The translations under genes and the position numbers were made by a program. Below are positions 52,783-61,988 of a stretch of 64,000 bases of DNA, piece after piece; position 1 is the first letter of the stretch, and the number at the start of each line of letters is the position of its first letter. The DNA comes from Streptomyces typhae (GTDB taxonomy: Bacteria > Actinomycetota > Actinomycetes > Streptomycetales > Streptomycetaceae). The notes under the pieces are model-generated. The model did not search any database. It was not told where the DNA came from and was given only the letters and a program-made list of their open reading frames with translations. The DNA lies in contig NZ_WPNZ01000007.1 in assembly GCF_009755605.1 (NCBI RefSeq), positions 62,001-126,000 of the forward strand, in the 5' to 3' direction.

Positions 52783-54318
52783 TCACTGGCCCCGCATCTG
52801 TCCCAGCCAGTGCAGGGTGCGCCGGATCTCCGCGGGGAAGGGGTGGCCGACGCCGTGCACCCGCTCGGCGTCGAGGAGGAGGCGCCCCAGGATGTCGTGG
52901 GCGGCGGGGCGGTCACCGAGGGCGAGCAGGAGCTGGCCGACGCGGCGCCGGATCTCCAGGGACTGGCGGATGTCGGCGGTGGCGTACTGGTTCTCGTAAT
53001 AGGGGAGGAGGGACCGGTACTCGGCGAGCGCCGCGGCCGGTTCGCCGAGCTGCTCCAGGCACTGCGCGGCCTCGTAGCGGAACTGGAGCGACTGCGGGTC
53101 GGCGTGCCCGGACTCGGCGGCGCGCTGGTCGGCGAGGCGGCGCAGCTCCGGCAGGGCGCGGCGGTACTGGCCGTCGTCCATGAGCGTGGCCGCGTACTGC
53201 TTGCGCAGGGTGCGGACGACGGGTGAGTGCTCGCCGTGCCGGGCGGCGGCGTCGGGCAGGATCGCGCCGAGGATGTCCACGGCCTGGGTGATGCGGCCCT
53301 CGCCGAGCAGCCGCTTGACCTCGTCGACGGCGGCGGCGACGCCCTGGGCGGGGCCGGGCGGCCGGGGCTGCGGGGCGGGCGTCGTGGCGCGGTCGGGCCA
53401 GGGCGCGGCCGGGCGCAGGAACGGGCGGGTCGGGTCGAGCGGGCGGCCGGTGGGCACGGCGCGCCCCGGCAGCAGCGGCGCGAGCTCCTCGTACACGTCC
53501 TGGGCGCTGGCGGGGCGGTGCTGCGGGTCCTTGGCGAGCAGCCGCAGGACGAGGGATTCGAGGGCGTCGGGCACCTCGGGGCGCAGCCTGCGCACCGGCA
53601 CCGGCGGCTCGTACAGATGGCGGTGCAGCACGCCGAGCGCGGTCGAGCCGGAGAACGGCACGTCGCCGCTGAGGAGTTCGTGCAGGACGACGCCGAGCGC
53701 GTACAGGTCCGTGTACGGGCCGACGGCGCCGCTCATGGCCTGCTCGGGCGCCATGTACGAGGGGCTGCCGATCGGGGAACCGGTGTGGGTGAGGCGGGTG
53801 GTGTCGGTGTCCATGACCGAGGCGATGCCGAGGTCGAGGACGGTGACCGTGCCGTCCTGCTTCACCATCACGTTCCGCGGTTTGAGGTCGCGGTGCACGA
53901 TCGGCACGGCGTGCACCGCGGACAGGACGGCGCACATCTGGGCGGCGACGGCGACCGCCCACTGCCAGGGGTAGGGGGCGTGCTCGGCGAGGTGGTCGCC
54001 GAGGTCGGACCCGTCGACGTAACTCATGACGAGGTACAGGTCGTCGCCGTCGCTGCCCGCGTCGTGGACCGTGACCAGGCCGGGGTGGTCGACCTGCGCG
54101 GTGACGCGGCACTCGCGGGTGAAGCGGCGCCGCAGCTCCTCGGTCTGGGCCTGGCCCGCGGGGCCCGCGACCCGGTCCGGGCGCAGCAGCTTCACCGCGA
54201 CCCGGCGGTCGAGGCGCTGGTCGTAGGCCGCCCAGACCTGGCCCATGCCGCCCTGGCCGAGCAGCGTCGACAGCTCGTACCGCCCGGCGACCACGCGGTG
54301 GTCCGTGCCCCCCGCCAC
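52783..54318 (-). CDS. Soluble Ser/Thr protein kinase with C-terminal TPR region
   Basis: A 511-aa kinase. The GTG at 54318 is 2 nt after the stop of the membrane gene. Kinase domain (about 12-280): glycine loop 'LGQGGMGQVWAAYD', VAVK lysine (K43), 'HRDLKPRNVMV' catalytic loop, and 'LDLGIASV' in place of DFG (Phe to Leu), then 'APEQAM'. There is no transmembrane segment or PASTA domain. The C-terminal ~170 residues are helical TPR-like ('AILPDAAARHGEHSPVVRT', 'CLEQLGEPAAALAEYRSLLP'). It is similar to AfsK-like soluble kinases but with a TPR region. Targets unknown. Confidence 0.88.
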   Translation of the reverse strand: MAGGTDHRVVAGRYELSTLLGQGGMGQVWAAYDQRLDRRVAVKLLRPDRVAGPAGQAQTEELRRRFTRECRVTAQVDHPGLVTVHDAGSDGDDLYLVMSYVDGSDLGDHLAEHAPYPWQWAVAVAAQMCAVLSAVHAVPIVHRDLKPRNVMVKQDGTVTVLDLGIASVMDTDTTRLTHTGSPIGSPSYMAPEQAMSGAVGPYTDLYALGVVLHELLSGDVPFSGSTALGVLHRHLYEPPVPVRRLRPEVPDALESLVLRLLAKDPQHRPASAQDVYEELAPLLPGRAVPTGRPLDPTRPFLRPAAPWPDRATTPAPQPRPPGPAQGVAAAVDEVKRLLGEGRITQAVDILGAILPDAAARHGEHSPVVRTLRKQYAATLMDDGQYRRALPELRRLADQRAAESGHADPQSLQFRYEAAQCLEQLGEPAAALAEYRSLLPYYENQYATADIRQSLEIRRRVGQLLLALGDRPAAHDILGRLLLDAERVHGVGHPFPAEIRRTLHWLGQMRGQ

Positions 54319-54320
54319 GG

Positions 54321-54938
54321 TCAGTTGCCGCCTTCCTGCTTGCGCAGGTAGTCGCTCAGCTCGTCGAGTTCGGCGCGGACCTGGTCGATGCGGGCGGGAC
54401 CTGGCGGACTCGGCGGACCTGCCGGGCCGGGCCCAGGCGCCGGGTAGCCGTACGACGCCTGGGGCGCCTGCTGGGGCTGGGGCGGCTGGGGCTGGGGTGG
54501 TACGTAGCCGCCGCCGAACTGCGTCTGGCCGAACTGCGTCTGCTGGTACGGGGACGGGGCCTGCGTCTGCGCGAACGCCGCGGCCTGCGCCGCCCGCGTG
54601 AGCTGGGAGAAGTGCCGGATGTCCATGGTCAGGTAGTAGGCGATCACGGGGACGAGCGTGGAGAGCAGGATCGCCATGCCCGTGTTGCCGGACCCGGTGA
54701 ACTCGTCGTCGCCCGGGTCCACCGCGATGAGGATGACGGCGGCGGCCTCCAGCACGACCACGGCCGTGAAGAGCAGCCAGTCCAGCGCCTTGCGCGTGAC
54801 CAGGGCGAGCCGCAGCATCGCGGCCCACGCGAGGAACCCGCACGTGACGACGGCGAGCACGACGAACATCACGCGCAACGTCACATACGGCCCGGAAGGG
54901 GCCGGTGATACGTGCGGCCCATAGCCGTGGCCGTGCAT
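54321..54938 (-). CDS. Membrane protein coupled to the kinase
   Basis: A 205-aa protein. The ATG at 54938 is preferred over an upstream in-frame extension. It has three or four hydrophobic helices (about 20-45, 'VMFVVLAVVTCGFLAWAAM'; 52-72, 'LLFTAVVVLEAAAVILI'; 90-110). A cytosolic Gln/Pro/Tyr-rich tail follows ('PSPYQQTQFGQTQFGGGYVP') and ends in a short helix 'DQVRAELDELSDYLRKQ'. It is likely co-transcribed with the kinase; the tail could be a kinase substrate or docking site. Function unknown. Confidence 0.8.
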   Translation of the reverse strand: MHGHGYGPHVSPAPSGPYVTLRVMFVVLAVVTCGFLAWAAMLRLALVTRKALDWLLFTAVVVLEAAAVILIAVDPGDDEFTGSGNTGMAILLSTLVPVIAYYLTMDIRHFSQLTRAAQAAAFAQTQAPSPYQQTQFGQTQFGGGYVPPQPQPPQPQQAPQASYGYPAPGPGPAGPPSPPGPARIDQVRAELDELSDYLRKQEGGN

Positions 54939-55071
54939 GGCTGCTCCAGAGACCCGATGAACGAACAAATGCAGAACGAGCGTATAGGCCGACCAGCACA
55001 ACCGGTCCCGGGTTGTACCGAACCGTTGCCGTACTGGTCACAAGGGCCCCACCCGTGCCGTCATCGCCCAC

Positions 55072-55185
55072 GGCTCACGGCCGGCGGCTCACCGCAGGTG
55101 GCTCGTGGCTCGGAGCACGGCTTACGGCCGGCGGCTCACCGCAGGTGGCTCGTGGCTCGGAGCACGGCTCACGGCCGGCGGCTCA
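55072..55185. repeat. 47-bp tandem repeat at the GNAT stop
   Basis: Unit of 47 bp starting GGCT(C/T)ACGGCCGGCGGCTC at 55072, 55119 and a partial copy at 55166-55185. The GNAT stop codon (55183-55185) lies inside the partial copy. Confidence 0.9.
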
Positions 55186-55926
55186 GAGCACGTGCCGCAC
55201 CCACACGTTCGGTTCCACGTACACCGCGTAGCCGCGCGCGGGCGCGCAGTGCACCGGGACCAGGGCGCCGGGCACCTCGACGAGGCCCTCCGTGTCGAAC
55301 GGCAGTCCCGTCCAGTCGCGCCACTGCGCCGTCGTGCCCGACACCGTCATGGACACCGGCGCCACCTTCTCGACGACACCGCCCGCGCGGACGTGCGTCC
55401 GCAGCCAGGGGTCGTGCGGCAGCCCGTCGTCCCGGGTGCGCCACGCGTACTCCTCCACGGGGGTGGCGGGCTCCAGGTGCTTGGCGTTCGGGCGCACGGG
55501 GGCGACGACCTCGCCGTAGCCGCGTCCGCGGGCGTTCTCCCGCAGGGCGGCGAGCATCCGCCCGGACAGGCCCCGGCCCTGCGCGTCGGGGGCCACCGTG
55601 ATCTCGACCGCGCTGACGGTGTCCGTCTCCCGGCCGCGCTTGAGGTCCGAGAACGCCCACAGCACGACCTGGTCCCACCCGCCGTCCGGCAGTTCCCCGC
55701 GCCCCTCGGCCCGCAGCGCGAACGGCACGCTGAACGCGCGCGCCACCACCCGCCCCGCGTCGTCCGTGGCGATCAGGACGTACTCCGGCCACTCCACGGC
55801 GATCCGCACCATGTGCGACCACGCGACGAGGTCGTACTGCACGAACTCCGCCCACGTGTCGGGCATGGCCCACATCGCGCCGGTCAGTTCGGGGCGCTCG
55901 GCAAGGGTGGTGATCTTCAGGTTCAC
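55183..55926 (-). CDS. GNAT-family N-acetyltransferase
   Basis: A 247-aa protein. The central GNAT fold contains 'VSAVEITVAPDAQGRGLSGR' with the acetyl-CoA-binding Q-G-R-G-L-S-G (about 120-130) and 'VVAPVRPNAKH' (about 145). It starts with GTG at 55926. The ribosome binding site (GAGGA) directly abuts the start, so the start is not certain. Substrate unknown. The C-terminal 'GYAVYVEPNVWVRHVL' region is beta-rich and typical of a Streptomyces subfamily. Confidence 0.88.
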   Translation of the reverse strand: MNLKITTLAERPELTGAMWAMPDTWAEFVQYDLVAWSHMVRIAVEWPEYVLIATDDAGRVVARAFSVPFALRAEGRGELPDGGWDQVVLWAFSDLKRGRETDTVSAVEITVAPDAQGRGLSGRMLAALRENARGRGYGEVVAPVRPNAKHLEPATPVEEYAWRTRDDGLPHDPWLRTHVRAGGVVEKVAPVSMTVSGTTAQWRDWTGLPFDTEGLVEVPGALVPVHCAPARGYAVYVEPNVWVRHVL

Positions 55927-56075
55927 TCCTCGGACGTTAGCCGCGCGGGCGCGCCCCGGGGAAACGGTTTTCCGCGCCGGGCACCTGCCCGCTGCCCCGC
56001 TCCGCCCCACCGGGCCGCCATGCGTCGCGCCCACCGGGCCGCCATGCGCCACGCCCCACCGGGCCGCCACGCACC

Positions 56076-56876
56076 TCACCGCGCCCGGAACCGCCCCGGT
56101 GCCTCGGTCGGGCTGCCGCCGCCCGGCAGCTTCTCCTGCGGGCAGCGCGAGAGGACCCGGCGCATCGCGTCCCGCTCGGCGCCGGTCACCCACAGCCCGT
56201 ACTTCTTCTTCACCGCGACCTGCCGCGCGACATACGCGCACCGGTAGGGCTTGTTCGCGGGCAGCCAGGTCGCCGTGTCGCCGTCGCCCTTGCCGCGGTT
56301 GGGGCCCGCGTCGACGGCGAGGAGGTTCAGGGGGTCGTTGGCCAGGGCTATGCGCTTGCTGGGGCTCCACTTGCCCGCGCCCTTCTGCCAGGCGTCGGAG
56401 AGGGCCACGACGTGGTCGATGTCGACCCGGCTGCGACCGCGCGTGAACGTCACGTCCTTGCCGGTGTACGGGTCGGGGGCGAGCCTGCCCGACACCACCG
56501 TGCAGTCGCCGCCGCGGAACCTCACGCCGTCCAGGTCCCGTTTGAGTATGTCGTCCCGGGTGCCGCACCCGTTGGAGTCGGTGTCGGCCCAGGGGCTGCC
56601 GAACCGCGCGCGGTCGTAACCGGTCTTGGGGGCGCGGCCCTTGACGGCGAGTGAGTCCACGGCCGCCAGCGCCGCTCCGGCCTTCGCTGCGGAGCCCGTG
56701 CCGCCGCTCGCGGCATCGCCCTTGCCGCTGTCGGTGTCGCTCTTGCAGCCCGCCGCCCCGCCGAGCAGGACCAGCAGGGCCGCCGCGCCCGCGGCCGTAC
56801 GCCGCCCCGCCGCCCGGCCTCGCGCCGCCCGCCCTGCCGCCGCCCGTCCACGCGTCACGGTGCCCGCGAACCTCAC
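56076..56876 (-). CDS. Secreted/lipoprotein HNH endonuclease-family protein
   Basis: A 266-aa protein. A basic N-terminus and hydrophobic segment end in 'LLVLLGGAAGCKSDTD', a possible lipobox (AAGC) or signal peptide. The GmrSD-type C-terminal/HNH fold has 'SRVDIDHVVALSDAWQKGA' (DHV motif, about 150-168) and 'RIALANDPLNLLAVDAGPNR' with 'NRGKGD' following; conserved cysteines at 104, 124, 213 and 244. Extracellular nuclease activity is inferred. The GTG start has GGGAGGGAAC. Confidence 0.88.
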   Translation of the reverse strand: MRFAGTVTRGRAAAGRAARGRAAGRRTAAGAAALLVLLGGAAGCKSDTDSGKGDAASGGTGSAAKAGAALAAVDSLAVKGRAPKTGYDRARFGSPWADTDSNGCGTRDDILKRDLDGVRFRGGDCTVVSGRLAPDPYTGKDVTFTRGRSRVDIDHVVALSDAWQKGAGKWSPSKRIALANDPLNLLAVDAGPNRGKGDGDTATWLPANKPYRCAYVARQVAVKKKYGLWVTGAERDAMRRVLSRCPQEKLPGGGSPTEAPGRFRAR

Positions 56877-57006
56877 AGTGTTCCCTCCCCAGAAACGGCC
56901 CGCTCAGGACCGGCACCCACCGTAGCGGCCGGGGCCGCCGCTCCCCCGTACGGGTGTTACCTGCGGCGTAATCGACCGGCCCGCCCCGGCGCGGCAAGCT
57001 GCCGGT

Positions 57007-57474
57007 ATGGACACCATCAACGTCACCGCACCCACCGAGGCCGGAACGGAAACCCTGGCCGACGCCACCCGCGCCGACGCCACCCGCGCCACCGTCCGCG
57101 CCTTCCTCGCCGCCCGCATGGCCGGGGACACCGAGCGGCTCACGGCGCTGTTCGCGGACCGCGTCGACTGGCTGCTCGCCGAGAACCCGGCGTGCCCCTG
57201 GATCCGCCCGCGCGCCACCGCCGCCGAGTGCGCCGCCCAGGTCACGGACCTGGCCCGGTACACCGTGACGGAGGACGCGCGGGCCTCCGTGGACGCCTTC
57301 CTCGTCGACGGCCCCGACGCCGTCCTCATGGGGTATCTGTCAGGGACCGTACGCGCCACCGGCAAGTCCTTCGAGGGCCCCTTCGCCCTGCGCCTGACCG
57401 TCGAGGACGGCCGGATCACCCGGCACCACCTCTACGAGAACGGCCTGTCCATCGCGGCGGCCTGCACTCCCTGA
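57007..57474 (+). CDS. NTF2-like / SnoaL-type protein
   Basis: A 155-aa soluble protein. The cone-like alpha+beta fold is suggested by 'ATVRAFLAARMAGDTERLTA', 'RVDWLLAENPACPW', 'VDAFLVDGPDAVLMGYLSGT' and 'ALRLTVEDGRITRHHLYENG'. The family includes ketosteroid isomerases and SnoaL cyclases, but no strict catalytic set is visible here. Substrate unknown. Thr/Ala-rich N-terminus. The gene is divergent from the HNH gene. Confidence 0.82.
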   Translation: MDTINVTAPTEAGTETLADATRADATRATVRAFLAARMAGDTERLTALFADRVDWLLAENPACPWIRPRATAAECAAQVTDLARYTVTEDARASVDAFLVDGPDAVLMGYLSGTVRATGKSFEGPFALRLTVEDGRITRHHLYENGLSIAAACTP

Positions 57475-57475
57475 G

Positions 57476-57585
57476 GCGGGGCCGGGGCCGGGACCGGGGC
57501 CGGGGCCGGGACCGGGGCCGGGACCGGGATGGCGCAGGGGCTACGAGCCGCGGGCTACAAGCCGCGGGCTACGAGCCGAGCACCG
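57476..57585. repeat. GGGACCGGGGCC and GGCTACGAGCCGCGG repeats at the end of mfd
   Basis: 57476-57530 is a run of GGGGCCGGGACC-type 6-bp units. 57540-57580 has about three 15-bp copies of GGCTAC(G/A)AGCCGCGG; the mfd stop codon (57569-57571) is inside the last copy. Confidence 0.85.
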
Positions 57586-60500
57586 ACGCCAGGAACTCCC
57601 CGACCCAGCCGAGCAGGTCCCGGCCGACCAGCGGCTTGCCGCCGACCTTCGCCGTCTTCGGGCGCGGGATGAGCACCTGCTGGCCCGTCGGCTTGATGAC
57701 GGCGCCGGGGTAGAGCCGCTTGAGGCGCAGTTCCTGGGACTCGCGCAGCTCCACCGGCGCGAACCGGATGTTGCTGCCCTGGAGCACGATCTCGCCGACG
57801 CCGCAGGCCCGCGCCAGCATCCGCAGACCCGCCACGAGCAGCAGGTTCTCCACCGGCTCCGGCAGCTTGCCGTAGCGGTCGGTCAGCTCCTCGCGGACGG
57901 CCTTGACGTCCTCCTCCGTGTTCGCGGAGGCGATGGAGCGGTACGCCTGGAGGCGCAGCCGCTCGCCGGGCGCGTAGTCGTGCGGGACGTGCGCGTCCAC
58001 CGGCAGCTCGATCTTGACCTCCAGCGGCGGCTCCTCCTCCACACCGCCCTCTAGGGACGCCCGGTAGTCGGCCACGGCCTCGCCGACCATACGGACGTAC
58101 AGGTCGAAGCCGACGCCCGCGATGTGCCCGGACTGCTCGCCGCCGAGGAGGTTGCCCGCGCCGCGGATCTCCAGGTCCTTCATCGCCACGTACATGCCCG
58201 CGCCCATCTCCGTGTGCTGGGCGATCGTCGCCAGGCGCTCGTGGGCGGTCTCGGTCAGCGGCTTCTCCGGCGGGTACAGGAAGTAGGCGTAGCCGCGCTC
58301 GCGGCCGCGGCCCACCCGGCCGCGGAGCTGGTGCAGCTGGCTCAGGCCGAAGTTGTCGCCGCGCTCCACGATGAGGGTGTTGGCGTTGGAGATGTCGATG
58401 CCGGACTCGACGATCGTGGTCGAGACGAGCACGTCGAACTTCTTCTCCCAGAAGTCCACGACGACCTGCTCCAGGGCCTGCTCGGACATCTGGCCGTGGG
58501 CGGTCGCGATACGCGCCTCGGGGACGATGTCGCGCAGCCGGGCCGCGGCCCGGTCGATCGACTCGACGCGGTTGTGGATGTAGAAGACCTGGCCCTCGCG
58601 GAGCAGCTCACGGCGGACCGCCGCGCCGATCTGCTTCTCCTCGTACGGCCCGACGAAGGTCAGGACCGGGTGCCGCTCCTCGGGGGGCGTGGTGATCGTG
58701 GACATCTCGCGGATGCCGGTCACGGCCATTTCGAGCGTACGGGGGATGGGCGTCGCGGACATCGTGAGCACGTCGACGTTGGCGCGCAGCTTCTTCAGCT
58801 GCTCCTTGTGCTCGACGCCGAACCGCTGCTCCTCGTCGACGATGACCAGGCCGAGGTCCTTGAACCTGGTCTCGGAGGAGAACAGGCGGTGGGTGCCGAT
58901 GACGACGTCCACGGAGCCCTCGCGCAGCCCTTCGAGGGTGGCCTTGGACTCGGTGTCGGTCTGGAAGCGGCTGAGGGCGCGCACGTTCACCGGGAACTGC
59001 GAGTACCGCTCGGAGAACGTGCCGAAGTGCTGCTGGACCAGGAGGGTGGTGGGGACGAGGACGGCGACCTGCTTGCCGTCCTGGACGGCCTTGAAGGCCG
59101 CGCGGACCGCGATCTCCGTCTTGCCGTAGCCGACGTCGCCGCAGATCAGCCGGTCCATCGGGACCGACTTCTCCATGTCCTCCTTGACCTCGGCGATGGT
59201 GGTGAGCTGGTCGGGCGTCTCCACGTAGGGGAAGGCGTCCTCCAGCTCGCGCTGCCAGGGCGTGTCGGGGCCGAAGACGTGGCCGGGCGCCGCCATCCGG
59301 GCGCTGTACAGCTTGATCAGGTCGGCGGCGATCTCCTTGACGGCCTTCTTCGCGCGCGCCTTGGTCTTGGTCCAGTCGGCGCCGCCGAGGCGGTGCAGCG
59401 TGGGGGCCTCGCCGCCCACGTACTTGGTGATCTGCTCCAGTTGGTCGGTGGGGATGTAAAGACGGTCGCCGGGCTGGCCGCGCTTGGCGGGGGCGTACTC
59501 CACGACCAGGTACTCGCGGGTCGCGCCCTGCACCGTGCGCTGCACCATCTCGATGTAGCGGCCGACGCCGTGCTGCTCGTGCACGATGTAGTCGCCCGCT
59601 TCGAGGGTGAGCGGGTCGATGGACTTGCGGCGCCGGGCGGGCATCCGGGCGCCGTCCTTGCCGGCCGCCTTCTGGCCGGTGAGGTCGGTCTCGGTGAGCA
59701 CGGCGAGCTTCAGGGCGGGGTCGACGAAGCCGTAGTCGATGCAGCCGCACGCCACGTGCACCACGGACGGCGTGAGCGTCTCCAGGTCGGCGTCCAGGCG
59801 GGCGGCGATGCCCTCGCCGCCGAGCACCTCGGCGGTGCGGGCGGCGGGGCCGTGGCCCTCGGTGACGTACACCGTGCGCCAGCCGTCGGCGAGCCAGCCC
59901 TTGGTGTCGGCGAGGGCCTTCGCGGTGTCCCCGCGGTAGGTCTCCGGGGCGTGCATGCCGAGCTTGAGGGTGTCGGCGTCGCCGTCCAGCGCGCTCTCGC
60001 CGGCGGCGAAGGGGCTCACCGACCACCACATGACGCCCAGCTCGCGGGCCCGGTCGCGGACGTCCGCGATGCCCCACAGCGAGGCCGCGCCGACGTCGAT
60101 CGGCGCCTCCCCTCCCCCGGCGGTCGCGGCCCAGCTGGCCTGGAGGAACTCCTGGCTGGTCGCCACCAGGTCGGCCGCGCGCGTACGGACCCGCTCCGGG
60201 TCGCAGACCAGCGTCATGGACCCGGCGGGGAGCACGTCGAGCAGCAGCTCCATGTCGTCCACGAGGACGGGGGCGAGGGACTCCATGCCCTCGACCGCGA
60301 TGCCCTCGGCGATCTTGCCGAGCAGCTCGCCCAGCTCCGGGTGGGCCTCGGCGAGGGCGGCGGCGCGGCCCCTGACCTCGTCGGTGAGCAGCAGTTCGCG
60401 GCACGGCGGCGCCCACAGGCCGTGCTCGGCGACCTCCAGGGACCGCTGGTCGGCGACCTTGAAGTAGCGGATCTCCTCGACGTCGTCGCCCCAGAACTCC

Positions 60501-61117
60501 ACCCGCAAGGGGTGCTCCTCGGTGGGCGGGAAGACGTCCAGGATGCCGCCGCGCACGGCGAACTCGCCGCGCTTCTCCACCAGCTCCACCCGCGCGTACG
60601 CCGCCGCTGCCAAGGCCTCGACGGTCTCGTTCAGGTCGGCCGACTCACCGGTGCGCAGCGCCACTGGCTCCAGGTCGCCGAGCCCCTTGACCTGCGGCTG
60701 GAGCACGGAGCGCACCGGGGCCACGACCACCGAGACCGGTCCCGTCTCCGGGTCCCCGGTCTCCGGCGCGCTGGGGTGCGCGAGGCGGCGCAGGACGGCG
60801 AGGCGGCGGCCGACGGTGTCCGAGCGCGGGGAGAGCCGCTCGTGCGGCAGCGTCTCCCACGACGGGTACTCCACGATCCCCTCGGGCGGCAGGATCGTGC
60901 GCAGCGCCGCCGCCAGGTCCTCGGCCTCGCGGCCGGTCGCCGTGACCGCGAGCACGGTGCGGCGGGCCTCACGGGCGAGTGCCGCCACGGCGAAGGGGCG
61001 GGCGGCGGGCGGGCCGACGAGGTCGATGTGGTGCCGGTTGCCGTCGGACGCGGCCTTCACCGCTTCGGCGAGGGCCGCGTCCTTGACGACGGCGTCCAGC
61101 AGTCCGTGCAGGCTCAT
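57569..61117 (-). CDS. mfd: Transcription-repair coupling factor
   Basis: An 1182-aa DNA translocase that removes stalled RNA polymerase and recruits UvrA. The UvrB-like module is at about 15-330, the RNAP-interaction domain near 500-560 ('RGQPGDRLYIPTDQLEQI'), and the RecG-like helicase motifs from about 620: Walker A 'GDVGYGKTEIAVRAAF', 'VIVDEEQRFGVEHKEQLK' (DEEQ), 'TMSATPIPRTL', 'LHQLRGRVGRGRERGYAY'. A TRCF C-terminal domain follows. The ATG at 61117 (MSLHGLLDAV) is chosen; length agrees with actinobacterial Mfd (about 1180). Confidence 0.98.
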   Translation of the reverse strand: MSLHGLLDAVVKDAALAEAVKAASDGNRHHIDLVGPPAARPFAVAALAREARRTVLAVTATGREAEDLAAALRTILPPEGIVEYPSWETLPHERLSPRSDTVGRRLAVLRRLAHPSAPETGDPETGPVSVVVAPVRSVLQPQVKGLGDLEPVALRTGESADLNETVEALAAAAYARVELVEKRGEFAVRGGILDVFPPTEEHPLRVEFWGDDVEEIRYFKVADQRSLEVAEHGLWAPPCRELLLTDEVRGRAAALAEAHPELGELLGKIAEGIAVEGMESLAPVLVDDMELLLDVLPAGSMTLVCDPERVRTRAADLVATSQEFLQASWAATAGGGEAPIDVGAASLWGIADVRDRARELGVMWWSVSPFAAGESALDGDADTLKLGMHAPETYRGDTAKALADTKGWLADGWRTVYVTEGHGPAARTAEVLGGEGIAARLDADLETLTPSVVHVACGCIDYGFVDPALKLAVLTETDLTGQKAAGKDGARMPARRRKSIDPLTLEAGDYIVHEQHGVGRYIEMVQRTVQGATREYLVVEYAPAKRGQPGDRLYIPTDQLEQITKYVGGEAPTLHRLGGADWTKTKARAKKAVKEIAADLIKLYSARMAAPGHVFGPDTPWQRELEDAFPYVETPDQLTTIAEVKEDMEKSVPMDRLICGDVGYGKTEIAVRAAFKAVQDGKQVAVLVPTTLLVQQHFGTFSERYSQFPVNVRALSRFQTDTESKATLEGLREGSVDVVIGTHRLFSSETRFKDLGLVIVDEEQRFGVEHKEQLKKLRANVDVLTMSATPIPRTLEMAVTGIREMSTITTPPEERHPVLTFVGPYEEKQIGAAVRRELLREGQVFYIHNRVESIDRAAARLRDIVPEARIATAHGQMSEQALEQVVVDFWEKKFDVLVSTTIVESGIDISNANTLIVERGDNFGLSQLHQLRGRVGRGRERGYAYFLYPPEKPLTETAHERLATIAQHTEMGAGMYVAMKDLEIRGAGNLLGGEQSGHIAGVGFDLYVRMVGEAVADYRASLEGGVEEEPPLEVKIELPVDAHVPHDYAPGERLRLQAYRSIASANTEEDVKAVREELTDRYGKLPEPVENLLLVAGLRMLARACGVGEIVLQGSNIRFAPVELRESQELRLKRLYPGAVIKPTGQQVLIPRPKTAKVGGKPLVGRDLLGWVGEFLASVLGS

Positions 61118-61244
61118 GAAGAGGCATCCAGTCCGAGGCAAGAGAGACGGTGCGAACAACGCGAACACCCGACTCGTCGCACGGGCCGGGGGCCTCCAGG
61201 GTACGTCGGCGCCGCCCGTCACGCCGTTCGTCTCCGCCGCTCCC

Positions 61245-61538
61245 CTATCCGGCCGCGGCCTCGGCGCGCGCCAGGTTCCGGAAGCCGATCATGACGGGTC
61301 GGCTGGGGGTGATCGCGACCAGCAGGACGGAGTCCAGCGCCTCCGCTATCCGCTCAAGAACCGGAATGGTGGGCATGCATTTTCCGCGTTCGAGGCGGGA
61401 TATGGCTCCTTGGGTCATCCCGGTGCGTTCCGCGAGTCCCACCTGCGTCATGCCGAACTCCTGCCGCCGCGCCCGCACCGCGCGCCCGACCGACTCCTCC
61501 AGTTTGCACTTGGCGCCCGCATCGCCGGGAAACGTCAT
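61245..61538 (-). CDS. Small XRE-family DNA-binding protein
   Basis: A 97-aa protein. It is almost entirely a cro/C1 helix-turn-helix: 'LEESVGRAVRARRQEFGMTQ' followed by 'GLAERTGMTQGAISRLERGK' (about 32-51), and 'PTIPVLERIAEALDSVL'. It has the usual Q-x-x-x-A and S-R-L-E-R-G-K recognition features. The ATG at 61538 is chosen. It lies between mfd and the PLA2 gene. It might regulate the secreted PLA2 divergently; no operator is proven. Confidence 0.9.
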   Translation of the reverse strand: MTFPGDAGAKCKLEESVGRAVRARRQEFGMTQVGLAERTGMTQGAISRLERGKCMPTIPVLERIAEALDSVLLVAITPSRPVMIGFRNLARAEAAAG

Positions 61539-61988
61539 CCCGAATCACCCCCGTGATTGGTCCCACTGCCTTGCTCCGGTGCGCCGCGGGCCTCTTCCCC
61601 GGTCGCTCCCGAGGCCGCTCCCGCGCGCCGGCGAAGCATCAGCGTAGGAGGGAACGTGCCAGGTCGTCAGGGAGTTGAGCCAAATTTGAGCTTGCCCGGA
61701 GAGCGCTCCACGCGCACCGTCGCCCGCCGTCCCGCGACACACGGGAACCCCCGCCGCCCACACCCCGCGACGTTAACGAGTGCACCGGCATAACACGGAT
61801 GGCATATCGCAGGAGTGACATATCCGTGCCCCCCGGAAGGGAAAGCCCAAGCCAGAGAGCATGGAATTAACCATTCCGTTTCCATTCGCCCACCGAGGCC
61901 TCTCAAGGGAGTTGCCAGAGATTGCCTGAGCATGTCATCTTCGCAGCGATCATCGACTGACGATCATCGAACGAGGGGACGCTTCGCC

